Below are positions 45,759 through 55,662 of a stretch of DNA of 64,000 nt, one piece after another. This DNA is from Zobellella maritima (GTDB lineage Bacteria; Pseudomonadota; Gammaproteobacteria; Enterobacterales; Aeromonadaceae): contig NZ_QCZE01000001.1 in NCBI RefSeq assembly GCF_003075035.1, positions 2,480,759-2,544,758 on the forward strand. The letters are read 5' to 3'. The position numbers were made by a program, and so were the translations under genes. Each line of letters begins with the position of its first letter. The first letter of the stretch is position 1. A model generated the notes under the pieces. That model searched no databases. It saw only the letters and a list, made by a program, of their open reading frames with translations, and had not been told where the DNA came from.

Positions 45759-47227
45759 TACATCATCACCACATCAAATTGTTCCTGGCTATACAGGGGT
45801 TCGCTGCTGACCCTGACCTGCTTGCCGATAAAGACTTCCAGCTCCGCCAGGGCATGGGATTCATCTTCCTGCAAGGCACTGGCGACAGCCGTCGAGGCAT
45901 AGACCACAAATTTGTCTGCATCGTAGGCCTTGTTGACCCGGGTGATCTCACGCAAAATCTCGTAACTGACCGTTTCCACCGTTTTTACCCGTCCCCGGCC
46001 GTGGCACTCGGGACATTCGCCACAGAGCACATGTTCCAGGCTTTCCCGGGTCCGTTTGCGGGTCATCTCCACCAGCCCCAGCTGGGAGAAGCCGTTGACA
46101 TTGGTCTTGGCCCTGTCCTTGGCCAGCGCAAGTTCCAGGCTGTGCAGGACCCGTCGCCGATGATCTTCGTCATACATATCGATAAAATCGATGATGATGA
46201 TGCCGCCCAGGTTGCGCAGCCGCAGCTGACGGGCGATAGCCTGGGTCGCTTCGATATTGGTGTTGAAGATGGTTTCTTCCAGGTTGCGATGCCCGACAAA
46301 GGCACCGGTATTGATATCAACCGTGGTCATGGCCTCGGTCTGGTCGATGATCAGGTAACCACCGGACTTGAGCTCCACCTTGCGATCCAGGGCTCGCTGT
46401 ATCTCGTTTTCCACATCATAGAGATCGAAGATCGGCGATTCGCCGCTGTAATATTCGATCTTGCCCGACAACTCGGGCACATACTCATCAACGAACAGCT
46501 TGAGCAATTCGCAGGTATTGCGAGAGTCCACCCGGATGCGATCCAGCTCGGCACCGACAAAATCCCTTACGATACGAAAGGCCAGTCCCAGATCCTCATA
46601 CAGCATGGAGCAGGCCTTGTATTTGCCCCGTCGCTCCAGCACCTTGCGCCACAGCCGCTTGAGGAAGGCCGCGTCCTGGGCCAGCTCCGACTCACCAATA
46701 CCCTCGGCGGCAGTGCGAATGATAAAACCGCCCAGCTCGTCCACATAACCGCCGGCGATCTGCTTGAGCCGTTCTCGCTCCTCTTCGGAGTCGATACGCT
46801 GGGAAACACCCACATAGGAACTGCCGGGCATAAATACCAGGTAACGGGACGGCAGGGTAATATCCGTGGTCAACCTGGCACCTTTGGTTCCGAGTGGATC
46901 CTTTACCACCTGCACCATGATATCCTGGCCCTGACGCACCAGCTCGCCGATATTACCGGCCTGAAAATGCTCCTTCTCCTTGGTATCCACGCATTCGGTA
47001 TGGGGAACTATGTCTGAGGCATGGAGGAACGCCGCCCGTTCGCCACCAATATCGACAAACGCCGCCTGCATACCCGGCAACACCCGGCTAACCTTGCCCT
47101 TGTAGATATTGCCGACAATACCGCGCTTGGCCTGACGCTCAACATGAACTTCCTGCAATATGCCGTTTTCCACCAGCGCCACCCGGGTTTCTGCGGGGGT
47201 CATATTGATTATTAATTCTGCAGACAT
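45758..47227 (-). CDS. rng: ribonuclease G
   Basis: This 489-residue endoribonuclease matures 16S rRNA 5' ends and turns over mRNA. An S1 domain occupies about residues 35-110 (IVGNIYKGKVSRVLPGMQAAF). The metal-binding aspartates lie in IIDFIDMYDEDHRRRV, and the zinc-link cysteines in CGECPECHGRG. The length equals E. coli RNase G (489). It follows yhdE after a 105-base gap and ends at the yhdP start, in the usual order. Confidence 0.97.
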   Translation of the reverse strand: MSAELIINMTPAETRVALVENGILQEVHVERQAKRGIVGNIYKGKVSRVLPGMQAAFVDIGGERAAFLHASDIVPHTECVDTKEKEHFQAGNIGELVRQGQDIMVQVVKDPLGTKGARLTTDITLPSRYLVFMPGSSYVGVSQRIDSEEERERLKQIAGGYVDELGGFIIRTAAEGIGESELAQDAAFLKRLWRKVLERRGKYKACSMLYEDLGLAFRIVRDFVGAELDRIRVDSRNTCELLKLFVDEYVPELSGKIEYYSGESPIFDLYDVENEIQRALDRKVELKSGGYLIIDQTEAMTTVDINTGAFVGHRNLEETIFNTNIEATQAIARQLRLRNLGGIIIIDFIDMYDEDHRRRVLHSLELALAKDRAKTNVNGFSQLGLVEMTRKRTRESLEHVLCGECPECHGRGRVKTVETVSYEILREITRVNKAYDADKFVVYASTAVASALQEDESHALAELEVFIGKQVRVSSEPLYSQEQFDVVMM

Positions 47228-47332
47228 GGTTGCTCCGGCAATAAATTTGTAACGGTTCAGTTAACCTAACATAGAAAAGCGCCGGATTATGCAGGGTTAG
47301 CATGTGCTACTACGCAGCAGCGTTGCGGCATG

Positions 47333-47911
47333 CTAGTCAGGCAAGATTCCCGCCTGCCGCAGCAGGGCTTCGGTTTCCACCAGGGGCAGCCCCACCACGG
47401 CACTGTAACTGCCGTTGATACGGGAGACAAAGCGCCCTCCCAAACCCTGGATACCGTAGCCGCCGGCCTTGTCGACCGGCTCGCCGGTGGCCCAGTAGGC
47501 CTCGATATCCGCTTCACTCAGGACGCGAAAGGTCACTGCCGTTTCCACCCGCAGGCTCAGGCACTGGTTGTCACGGGACAGGGCCATGGCAGTCATCACC
47601 CGGTGAGTGCGTCCGGACAGTCGATGCAACATGGCCAGGCCATGGTCGCGATCCTGCGGCTTTTCCAGCACTTCGCCATCAAGCACCACTATGGTATCGC
47701 CGGCCAGTACCGGCAGGGGCAATGGAGCCATGTCAGCCCCGGCCCTGGCCTTGTCTCGGGCCAGGCGTACCACATAGTCTGCCGGAAGCTCACCGGCCTG
47801 CCGGCGCTCCTCGACCCGGGGTAGCACCAGTTCGAAGGGCAGGCCCAGTTGGCCCAGCAGTTCCCGACGGCGAGGCGAGGCAGAAGCGAGATATAGCAGC
47901 GGTTTGGTCAT
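47333..47911 (-). CDS. yhdE: dTTP/UTP pyrophosphatase, Maf family
   Basis: This 192-residue house-cleaning enzyme hydrolyses dTTP, UTP and modified pyrimidine nucleotides. The Maf motif [15 protein letters not shown] is at the N-terminus, followed by [13 protein letters not shown] ([10 protein letters not shown]) and a conserved aspartate in [13 protein letters not shown]. It begins 3 bases after mreD, as in E. coli. Confidence 0.95.
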   Translation of the reverse strand: MTKPLLYLASASPRRRELLGQLGLPFELVLPRVEERRQAGELPADYVVRLARDKARAGADMAPLPLPVLAGDTIVVLDGEVLEKPQDRDHGLAMLHRLSGRTHRVMTAMALSRDNQCLSLRVETAVTFRVLSEADIEAYWATGEPVDKAGGYGIQGLGGRFVSRINGSYSAVVGLPLVETEALLRQAGILPD

Positions 47912-47914
47912 ATT

Positions 47915-48403
47915 TTACACCAGGGCAAATTGCCGACGACACTTGCGTAACAGCAGGAACACCCAGGGCCAGATCACCATACTACTGATAATGGACCAGA
48001 AGTAATGGTAGTCCAGCTGGATATCCCGGTCGATATAGGACGCCCAGAAGATGATCAGTTTATTGAGCAGGGCCAGAGCGCCGATAATAAAGGCCTGTTG
48101 CCAGACGGAATAGTTGCGCAACCGTTGAAATTGAGCGGCCGCCAGATAGACGGGGATCACCAGGGCCAGGGCATGCACCCCCAGGGTCGAGCCAAGCAAC
48201 AGATCCAGCAACAGCCCAACCACCCAGGCAGTGCCTACATTGGCCCGGTGCGGCAATGCCAGTACCCAGTACAGCATGATCACCAGCAGCCAGTCGGGTC
48301 GGAAGGGCGCCACCAGTCCGGGCAGGGGCAGGATGGACAGGATCAGGGCCAACAGCAGGCTGGAGATCACCACCAACCTGCCCTTTAGGGAAAACGCGGT
48401 CAT
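47915..48403 (-). CDS. mreD: rod shape-determining protein MreD
   Basis: This 162-residue inner-membrane protein has about five membrane helices (ISSLLLALILSILPLPGLV, then LDLLLGSTLGVHALALVIPVYL, and so on). It is part of the elongasome with MreB, MreC, RodA and PBP2. The start overlaps the mreC stop by 4 bases. Length equals that of E. coli MreD (162). Confidence 0.95.
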   Translation of the reverse strand: MTAFSLKGRLVVISSLLLALILSILPLPGLVAPFRPDWLLVIMLYWVLALPHRANVGTAWVVGLLLDLLLGSTLGVHALALVIPVYLAAAQFQRLRNYSVWQQAFIIGALALLNKLIIFWASYIDRDIQLDYHYFWSIISSMVIWPWVFLLLRKCRRQFALV

Positions 48404-49278
48404 GGTGTCACCTCATTATCCGGCTCGGTCATGGTCGTATCCCTGTCATCCACCAACCGGGGCTGGGGCCAGAGCAACAGCACATAGCGTACCCGATCCA
48501 GGGCGGCAAACGGGCGTACCCGGATATCGGCAAAGGGCAGGCCTTCCTCGTAGCCCACATGGCTGACCACGCCGACCGGATAACCTTCTGAGAAACGCCC
48601 GGCCAGGCCGGAGCTCAACAGCACATCGCCTTCCTTAATATCGGTATTGCGGGTGATATTGTGCAGCACCAGGGTATCGAGCTGACCGCTACCGCTGGCG
48701 ATGGCCCGCAGGCCGTTGCGCTCGACCCGGACCGGTATACCATGGCTGCTGTCCGTCAGCAGCAGCACCCGACTGGTGGTCTTGCCCACGGCGATAATCT
48801 GACCGATCACCCCTTGTTCATTGAGCACCGGCTGGCCTTCGAACACCCCATGAATGCTGCCCTTGTCGATCACTACCTGGTGAGAGAAAGGATCCGTATC
48901 CACCGCCATGATCTCCGCCACCATACGGCGGGCATCATAACGCAGCGGGGAGCCCAGCAAATGGCGCAGCCGCTCGTTTTCCTGTTCAAGGTGGCGCAGC
49001 CGCAGCAGGTCATCCTGGAGCAGGAACAGCTCCCGCTCCAGGCGGGAGGCCTTGGCCTGCAGGGCATGGCGGGTCATCAGCCGATCGGAGGCCGAGTCCA
49101 GCAGCAGGCGGGGACTATCGGCCAGATACTGGAGCGGGCTGACCAGGGAATAGAGGTACAGCTTGGCCTCGGAAAAGGCATGATATCGGCTGTCGCCGAT
49201 AATCAAGGCCACGGAGGCGATGACCGCCAACACCAGACGGATCTGCAGGGAAGGCCCACGGCCAAAAATGGGTTTCAT
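48400..49278 (-). CDS. mreC: rod shape-determining protein MreC
   Basis: This 292-residue protein has a short cytoplasmic N-terminus, one membrane helix (RLVLAVIASVALIIGD), a coiled coil at about residues 65-110, and two periplasmic beta-barrel domains. It binds PBP2 and activates wall synthesis. The C-terminus is acidic and variable. It lies 36 bases after mreB and overlaps mreD by 4. Confidence 0.95.
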   Translation of the reverse strand: MKPIFGRGPSLQIRLVLAVIASVALIIGDSRYHAFSEAKLYLYSLVSPLQYLADSPRLLLDSASDRLMTRHALQAKASRLERELFLLQDDLLRLRHLEQENERLRHLLGSPLRYDARRMVAEIMAVDTDPFSHQVVIDKGSIHGVFEGQPVLNEQGVIGQIIAVGKTTSRVLLLTDSSHGIPVRVERNGLRAIASGSGQLDTLVLHNITRNTDIKEGDVLLSSGLAGRFSEGYPVGVVSHVGYEEGLPFADIRVRPFAALDRVRYVLLLWPQPRLVDDRDTTMTEPDNEVTP

Positions 49279-49314
49279 AGGTGAGTGAAGAGGCCGAGCA
49301 GGTCGGCCACCTTA

Positions 49315-50472
<1,158 letters not shown>

Positions 50473-50530
50473 TCACATAAATCAACAAGTTCCGTAAACT
50501 GGTGGTTTCCATCTTTTTTTATTTTTTTCC

Positions 50531-51469
50531 GTGACCCGACTCACCTCCTGGCATCGGCTGAATCGCCGCATTTGTCCTTCGCCTCTGGACCCAATCCGCC
50601 ACCCCCTGCTGACACAACAGGGGATCCAGTTGTGGATAAAACGAGACGATCTGCTGCACCCCCAGATCTCCGGCAATAAATGGCGAAAACTGAAATATGT
50701 ATTGCGTCATGCCCTGTCGGAGGACGCCCGGGGACTGCTCACTTTCGGGGGGGCCTATTCCAACCACCTCCATGCCCTGGCGGCCGCCGGCCGGCAGCTC
50801 CCCCTGGCGACCGTCGGGTTGGTCAGGGGAGAAGCCGGCAGCATCAACAATCCCACCCTGAGCGATGCCAGGGCCTGGGGCATGGCGCTGGAATTCGTCG
50901 ATCGCCAGCAATACCGGTTGCGCCATACGCAGGCATACCTGGAACAGCTGGCATACCGCTATCCCGGCTACCGTATCATACCGGAAGGCGGCAGCTGCTC
51001 CCTGGCCCTACCCGGGGTTGCCGAACTCTGGCAAGAACTGCCACCGATCGATGAGCTGATCCTGCCGGTCGCCAGCGGAGGCACCCTCGCTGGCTTGTTG
51101 TCGGCCCGGCCAGCCGGCACCCGACTGCGTGGCTATGCAGTACTGAAGGGCAAGGACTGGCTTGCCGAAACGGTGCACCGGCTGTTTCCGGATGCCTTAC
51201 AGGATCCCGGCTGGCAACTGCAGCTGGAGCACCACGGCGGCGGTTATGCCAAGTGTTCGGCGGCAGACCGGATCGCCATCGCGCAACTAGCCGACGAACT
51301 GTGTGTTCCCCTAGAGCCGGTATACAGCGGCAAGGCACTGCTGGGCTTGTTCAGGGATATCGCCGCCAACCACTATGCACCCGGCAGCCGCCTGGTTTTC
51401 CTGCATACCGGCGGTCTGCAGGGAGCCAGGAGTCAGCACAACTCAAAGCGCTCGGGGCGGGCAAAGTAA
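50531..51469 (+). CDS. ACC deaminase / D-cysteine desulfhydrase family PLP enzyme
   Basis: This 312-residue fold-type II PLP enzyme has its cofactor lysine at Lys50 in ISGNKWRKLKY and the phosphate-binding SGGTLAGLL near residue 180. Members break down D-cysteine or 1-aminocyclopropane-1-carboxylate. The start is a GTG at 50531 with no good ribosome site, so another start further in is possible. It is divergent from mreB and convergent with csrD, overlapping it by 37 bases. The substrate cannot be assigned from this sequence alone. Confidence 0.85.
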   Translation: MTRLTSWHRLNRRICPSPLDPIRHPLLTQQGIQLWIKRDDLLHPQISGNKWRKLKYVLRHALSEDARGLLTFGGAYSNHLHALAAAGRQLPLATVGLVRGEAGSINNPTLSDARAWGMALEFVDRQQYRLRHTQAYLEQLAYRYPGYRIIPEGGSCSLALPGVAELWQELPPIDELILPVASGGTLAGLLSARPAGTRLRGYAVLKGKDWLAETVHRLFPDALQDPGWQLQLEHHGGGYAKCSAADRIAIAQLADELCVPLEPVYSGKALLGLFRDIAANHYAPGSRLVFLHTGGLQGARSQHNSKRSGRAK

Positions 51470-53346
51470 TACCCCTGTCCCGCATAGACCCCCAGCTGGT
51501 GCAGGCACTCCCATTCGCTTTCCGCCTCCACTCCCACTGCAATCACCCGGGTGGTGCCACCGGCACAATTGCCGATCAGGCTGCGTACCGCCATCTGGTT
51601 GACGGGTTTCTTATCTATATCCCGGATCAGGCTGGGGTGCAGCTTCAGGTAATCCAGCTCATAGTCCTTGATATACTGGGTGCTGACCACATCCTGGCCG
51701 GCATGATCCACCGCCAACTGACAGCCCATCGCCTTGAGGGCACGTACCGGCTTGACCAGTTCCTGAAAATGGCGGCTGGCCTGGGCCTCGGAAAACTCGA
51801 TAACCAACTCGGCCAGCAGGGATTTGGGAAGCTGGATAAGCTCGAAGATTAACCAGCGGTGAAAACCGGGATGAAGCAGGCTGCTGGCGGAGAGGTTCAC
51901 GGTCAGCGGACAAGGTCGACTCCCTTCTCGCAGCAGGGTCAGGGTGCGCAACAGGATTAATCGATCCAGACCCTGCAGCAGGCCGCATTTCTCGGCCATG
52001 GGAATAAAGTGGCCCGCAGACAGTATCCGTCCCTGCTCATCAGGGATACGCACCAGCAGCTCATTGAGCACGGGGGCCTGTTCCTTGTCACTATAGATGC
52101 CCTGCCTGTCCAGCAACACGCTATCCTGCTCAATATGCCGGCCCAGCAGGGTACGCCAGCGTACCGTGCCCTTACCGCTGTTTTCCTCGGTCAGCCCCTT
52201 GTAATACATAAAATAGCCATCCCCCCCCTGCAGGGCGGCGCTGCGCAAGGCCAGTTCAGCTTCTTCTTCCACCTGATTGAGCTGTTCACCAAAACGGAAA
52301 CAGACCCCACCAATATAGAACGCTGGCTCCCGGATCTGATCCGGCCAATGCAGGCGATGGAGCAGCTTCATTATCTGCCGCGCCGCCTCCTGGGCCTCAC
52401 TTTCCACCAGGTTGGGGAACAAAAGCGCAAAGGTATTACCCGTGTACCTGGCCTGCAGGGAACCGGGATAACGGCGGATAAGATGGCCAAGATAACGCGA
52501 TGCCGACGACAGCAGCTCATCACCCCTGTCATAGCCCAGGCTGTAGTTGATCGACTCCAGATCCTGCAGTTCCACCAACAGCAGGGCACTGGAATGACTG
52601 GCTGGGTCATTGAGCGCGGCCTCCAGTCGATTATCGAAGAAGATTCGGTTGCCGATACCGATATTCTTGTCCACAAACACATTGGCCCGGATAAAGGTAT
52701 CGAACCGGCTGCGCTCCTTGCGGGCATCCTTCAACTCGAGCAACAGCTTATCCAGTGCCTGGCTGGCATGGTTAGGCCATTCTTCCCGGGGATTATGCTG
52801 TAACATCTTCAGTTTACCGTCCAGGATCAGCTGACCACGCAAGTCCAGCAGTTCCGCCCCTCTCAACTGCTGCCTGAACCAACGGATGCTGTACAGCAGG
52901 CCAAAAAAAACCAGCAACATGGCCGCCGTCAGGCCCGATATCGCCGCCAGCGAATGATCGACATCGTAGAAGGGCGGCCGCAGGATCAGCTCCACCTTTA
53001 ATTCGGGATGGTTCGGCAGAGAACGCTGGTATGTGAGCGATAACTCACTGGCCGAAAGCCGCTGGTTGGCGTTGTGTTGATACAGCACCCGGTTATCATC
53101 CCGCACCGTCAGCTCGATAATGTCGTTGACGTTCAGCAGGGCCGGCAGCCAGCGGGTAATCGTCGTCTGTTCGACGATGTCCCGTTGCCAGCTTTCATCC
53201 ACCAGCTCGACCAGCGCCGTGATCTGGCGCTGCTGGTAGGCCATGCCCATCTGGTAGAAGCTGACCCCGGCGCCAGCCAACACCATCAATACCGCCGCCA
53301 GCACGCTGAGGGTAATGGTGGCAATAAACTGGTTGGTAAATCTCAT
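51433..53346 (-). CDS. csrD: RNase E specificity factor CsrD (degenerate GGDEF/EAL protein)
   Basis: This 637-residue protein has two membrane helices (about residues 8-30 and 130-150) around a periplasmic loop, then degenerate GGDEF and EAL domains. Where GGDEF should stand there is ARYTGNTFALLFP, and the EAL region has lost its catalytic residues (IYSDKEQAPVLNELLV). This fits CsrD, which targets the small RNAs CsrB and CsrC for decay by RNase E without making or breaking cyclic-di-GMP. Its place two genes from mreB is the E. coli arrangement. The ATG at 53346 has AGGGA upstream. Confidence 0.9.
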   Translation of the reverse strand: MRFTNQFIATITLSVLAAVLMVLAGAGVSFYQMGMAYQQRQITALVELVDESWQRDIVEQTTITRWLPALLNVNDIIELTVRDDNRVLYQHNANQRLSASELSLTYQRSLPNHPELKVELILRPPFYDVDHSLAAISGLTAAMLLVFFGLLYSIRWFRQQLRGAELLDLRGQLILDGKLKMLQHNPREEWPNHASQALDKLLLELKDARKERSRFDTFIRANVFVDKNIGIGNRIFFDNRLEAALNDPASHSSALLLVELQDLESINYSLGYDRGDELLSSASRYLGHLIRRYPGSLQARYTGNTFALLFPNLVESEAQEAARQIMKLLHRLHWPDQIREPAFYIGGVCFRFGEQLNQVEEEAELALRSAALQGGDGYFMYYKGLTEENSGKGTVRWRTLLGRHIEQDSVLLDRQGIYSDKEQAPVLNELLVRIPDEQGRILSAGHFIPMAEKCGLLQGLDRLILLRTLTLLREGSRPCPLTVNLSASSLLHPGFHRWLIFELIQLPKSLLAELVIEFSEAQASRHFQELVKPVRALKAMGCQLAVDHAGQDVVSTQYIKDYELDYLKLHPSLIRDIDKKPVNQMAVRSLIGNCAGGTTRVIAVGVEAESEWECLHQLGVYAGQGYYFARPERFELC

Positions 53347-53493
53347 CACTAGTCCCTAATAGAATTTCAGGCCGACATCCCATTTGTCTGCCTGACTACC
53401 TTTATCACAGACCTGAATGGCTTTACACAAGGATTCATTTTCAGGATCGCTGCCAATATAGAAAAATTACCTCTCCTGTGACCGTTAATGTCG

Positions 53494-53524
53494 CAAAAAC
53501 AAGGCCCGATATACGGGCCTTGTT
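53494..53524 (-). terminator. rho-independent terminator after ssb
   Basis: Perfect 11-base arms AACAAGGCCCG and CGGGCCTTGTT enclose a 5-base loop and are followed by Ts on the minus strand, 38 bases past the ssb stop. Confidence 0.85.
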
Positions 53525-53561
53525 ATTCTCAATTCTTTACGAAATTAGTCTCAGGTTATTC

Positions 53562-54128
53562 TCAGAACGGAATATCGTCATCGAAGTCCATCGGCGGCTC
53601 GTTGTAGACAGGGGGCTGGGCCTGGGGTTTACCGGCCGGTGACGGCTTTTGTTGACCGTACTGAGGCTGCCCCTGATTCTGCTGATTATACTGGGGCTTC
53701 TGGGGAGCCGCCTGCTGCTGGCCTCCCTGCTGCCCCCAGGAGGACTGCCCCTGGCCGGCACTGGCCTGACCACCCTGGGGACGACCGCCCAGCATCTGCA
53801 TGGTGCCGCCCATATCGACCACCACTTCCGTGGTGTATCTGTCCTGACCGCTCTGATCCTGCCACTTGCGGGTTTGCAGGCGCCCTTCGACATACACTTG
53901 TGAGCCTTTGCGCAGGTATTCACCGGCAATTTCGGCCAGCTTGCCGAAAAACACCACCCGGTGCCACTCGGTACGTTCTTTCTGTTCGCCGGTCTGCTTG
54001 TCGCGCCAGCTTTCGGAGGTTGCCAGGGTAATGTTGGCAATGGCGCCGCCGCTCGGCATGTAACGCACCTCAGGATCCTGGCCCAGGTGGCCGATCAGGA
54101 TGACTTTATTGATGCCTCTATTGGCCAT
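53562..54128 (-). CDS. ssb: single-stranded DNA-binding protein
   Basis: This 188-residue protein has an OB-fold ([19 protein letters not shown], then [20 protein letters not shown] in two parts) at residues 5-112. A glutamine- and glycine-rich linker follows, and the acidic tail MDFDDDIPF binds partner proteins. The ATG at 54128 is preferred over a start 6 residues earlier. It is 14 bases after the MFS gene. The E. coli arrangement of ssb divergent from uvrA is interrupted by that MFS gene, as in Vibrio and Shewanella. Confidence 0.97.
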   Translation of the reverse strand: MANRGINKVILIGHLGQDPEVRYMPSGGAIANITLATSESWRDKQTGEQKERTEWHRVVFFGKLAEIAGEYLRKGSQVYVEGRLQTRKWQDQSGQDRYTTEVVVDMGGTMQMLGGRPQGGQASAGQGQSSWGQQGGQQQAAPQKPQYNQQNQGQPQYGQQKPSPAGKPQAQPPVYNEPPMDFDDDIPF

Positions 54129-54142
54129 AGTTCGCTCCGTAC

Positions 54143-55516
54143 TCACAAATTGACCAGGCGCCGGGCCTGATCCAGTTCAAAAAGATTGGCGTCTACCTTG
54201 AGGTAAGCGGCTTTTTCTTCCGGGATAACCAGGGCTTCCTGCACCCCGGGCAAGGCCATCAGCCGCTGTAACAGCTGCTCGGTAACCACACTGTCCTCCA
54301 TATTACCACTAATGGGCAATATATGTGACCTCACCTGGCTGACGTTTGCCATCCCCGCCGCCACCCAGAACCAGACCGCCATGGTCATGGCGACCAGCAA
54401 GAACACACCGGTACCGCCCAGCTGCTGATACAGAACACCGCCACAGATGCCCCCCAGGAAGGCGCCCAGAAACTGGCTGGTCGAATAGATACCCATGGCC
54501 GTCCCCTTGGCGCCGGCGGGAGCCAGCATGGACAAAAAGGCGGGCAGCGACGCCTCCATAAAATTAAAGGCGGTAAAATACAGCACCATGGCCAACGCCA
54601 GCAGCCAGAGCTGCCCCTGACCCACCGCCATCAGCACCAGCGCCGTCATCATCACCAGGATCGAGCCCTGAAACAGCACCTTGTTCATATTGCGGCGGGC
54701 CCCCAGGATTAGGAAGGGGATAATCAACACAAACGACAACAGCAGGGCCGGCAGATACAGCCACCAATGATGCCCGGCCGCCAGCCCCGCATCCAGCAGG
54801 CTGAGCGGGAAGGCCACAAACACCGCGGTCAGGGTCATATGCAACAGCAATATGCCGAAGTCCAGGCGCAGCAACTGGCGGTCCTTCAGCAACCGGCCGA
54901 ACAGCTCGGGGGCGGCGGTGACATCGCGAATTTGGCCGCGAATATTCCCCCCCGGCAGGCCAAAGTACACCAGCAGCATCGCCAGCAGGGCCAGCAGCGC
55001 CGTCACCCAGAACACCCCGGACAGACCCGCCACCGAAGCCAGCAAGGGACCGGCAACCATGGCCACGGCAAAGGAAATGCCGATACAAACACCAATGATC
55101 GCCATGGCCTTGGTGCGGTGCTCTTCCCGGGTAACGTCGGCCGCCAGCGCCAGTATGGCGGCGGCGATGGCACCGCAGCCCTGCAGGGCCCGGCCGGCCG
55201 CCACGCCGTAGACTGACTCAGACAGGGCCGCCACCCCCGACCCCAGGGCAAACAGCACCAGGCCACCATAGATCACCGGTTTGCGACCGATACGATCCGA
55301 CAGCCAACCGGCGGGGATCTGCAACAGCGACTGGGTCAGGCCGTAGGCACCGATACAGATACCGACCCAAAGTGGAGAAAAACCGATGAGATCCGTGCCA
55401 TAGAGCGCAAATACCGGCATGATCATAAATAATCCCAGCATCCGCATGCCGAAAATGCTGGCCAGTGTCAACGCGGCCCGCTGCTCCCGGACACTGAAGC
55501 CCTGTTCGTCGCTCAT
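54143..55516 (-). CDS. MFS transporter, YajR-like with C-terminal ferredoxin-like domain
   Basis: This 457-residue protein has twelve membrane helices, the MFS motif [16 protein letters not shown], and motif D-like [15 protein letters not shown] soluble tail of about 75 residues ([28 protein letters not shown], in two parts) fits the YAM domain of E. coli YajR. The substrate is unknown. It lies between uvrA (divergent) and ssb (same strand), the common Vibrio and Shewanella arrangement. The start has GGAAGG six bases ahead. Confidence 0.88.
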   Translation of the reverse strand: MSDEQGFSVREQRAALTLASIFGMRMLGLFMIMPVFALYGTDLIGFSPLWVGICIGAYGLTQSLLQIPAGWLSDRIGRKPVIYGGLVLFALGSGVAALSESVYGVAAGRALQGCGAIAAAILALAADVTREEHRTKAMAIIGVCIGISFAVAMVAGPLLASVAGLSGVFWVTALLALLAMLLVYFGLPGGNIRGQIRDVTAAPELFGRLLKDRQLLRLDFGILLLHMTLTAVFVAFPLSLLDAGLAAGHHWWLYLPALLLSFVLIIPFLILGARRNMNKVLFQGSILVMMTALVLMAVGQGQLWLLALAMVLYFTAFNFMEASLPAFLSMLAPAGAKGTAMGIYSTSQFLGAFLGGICGGVLYQQLGGTGVFLLVAMTMAVWFWVAAGMANVSQVRSHILPISGNMEDSVVTEQLLQRLMALPGVQEALVIPEEKAAYLKVDANLFELDQARRLVNL

Positions 55517-55662
55517 GGATATCCTTCCGCCCACCATCAAGATGCAAAGGCGGGTAGTTTAGCACGGGGAGACAGTCGAGATTAATCCCCCCTTGCCCCT
55601 TGGCCGGCTATTCATCCGGTGCCATACTGGCAGGTCGAATTTAACCCAAGGTTATGTTGCAG

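Noticed and set aside
45695-47017. 440-residue plus-strand reading frame opposite rng
   Set aside because: It shadows RNase G, whose S1 and catalytic motifs are intact.
55517-55662. Possible LexA (SOS) box between uvrA and the MFS gene
   Set aside because: No CTG-N10-CAG palindrome with an AT-rich middle was found; the closest match lacks the right half.
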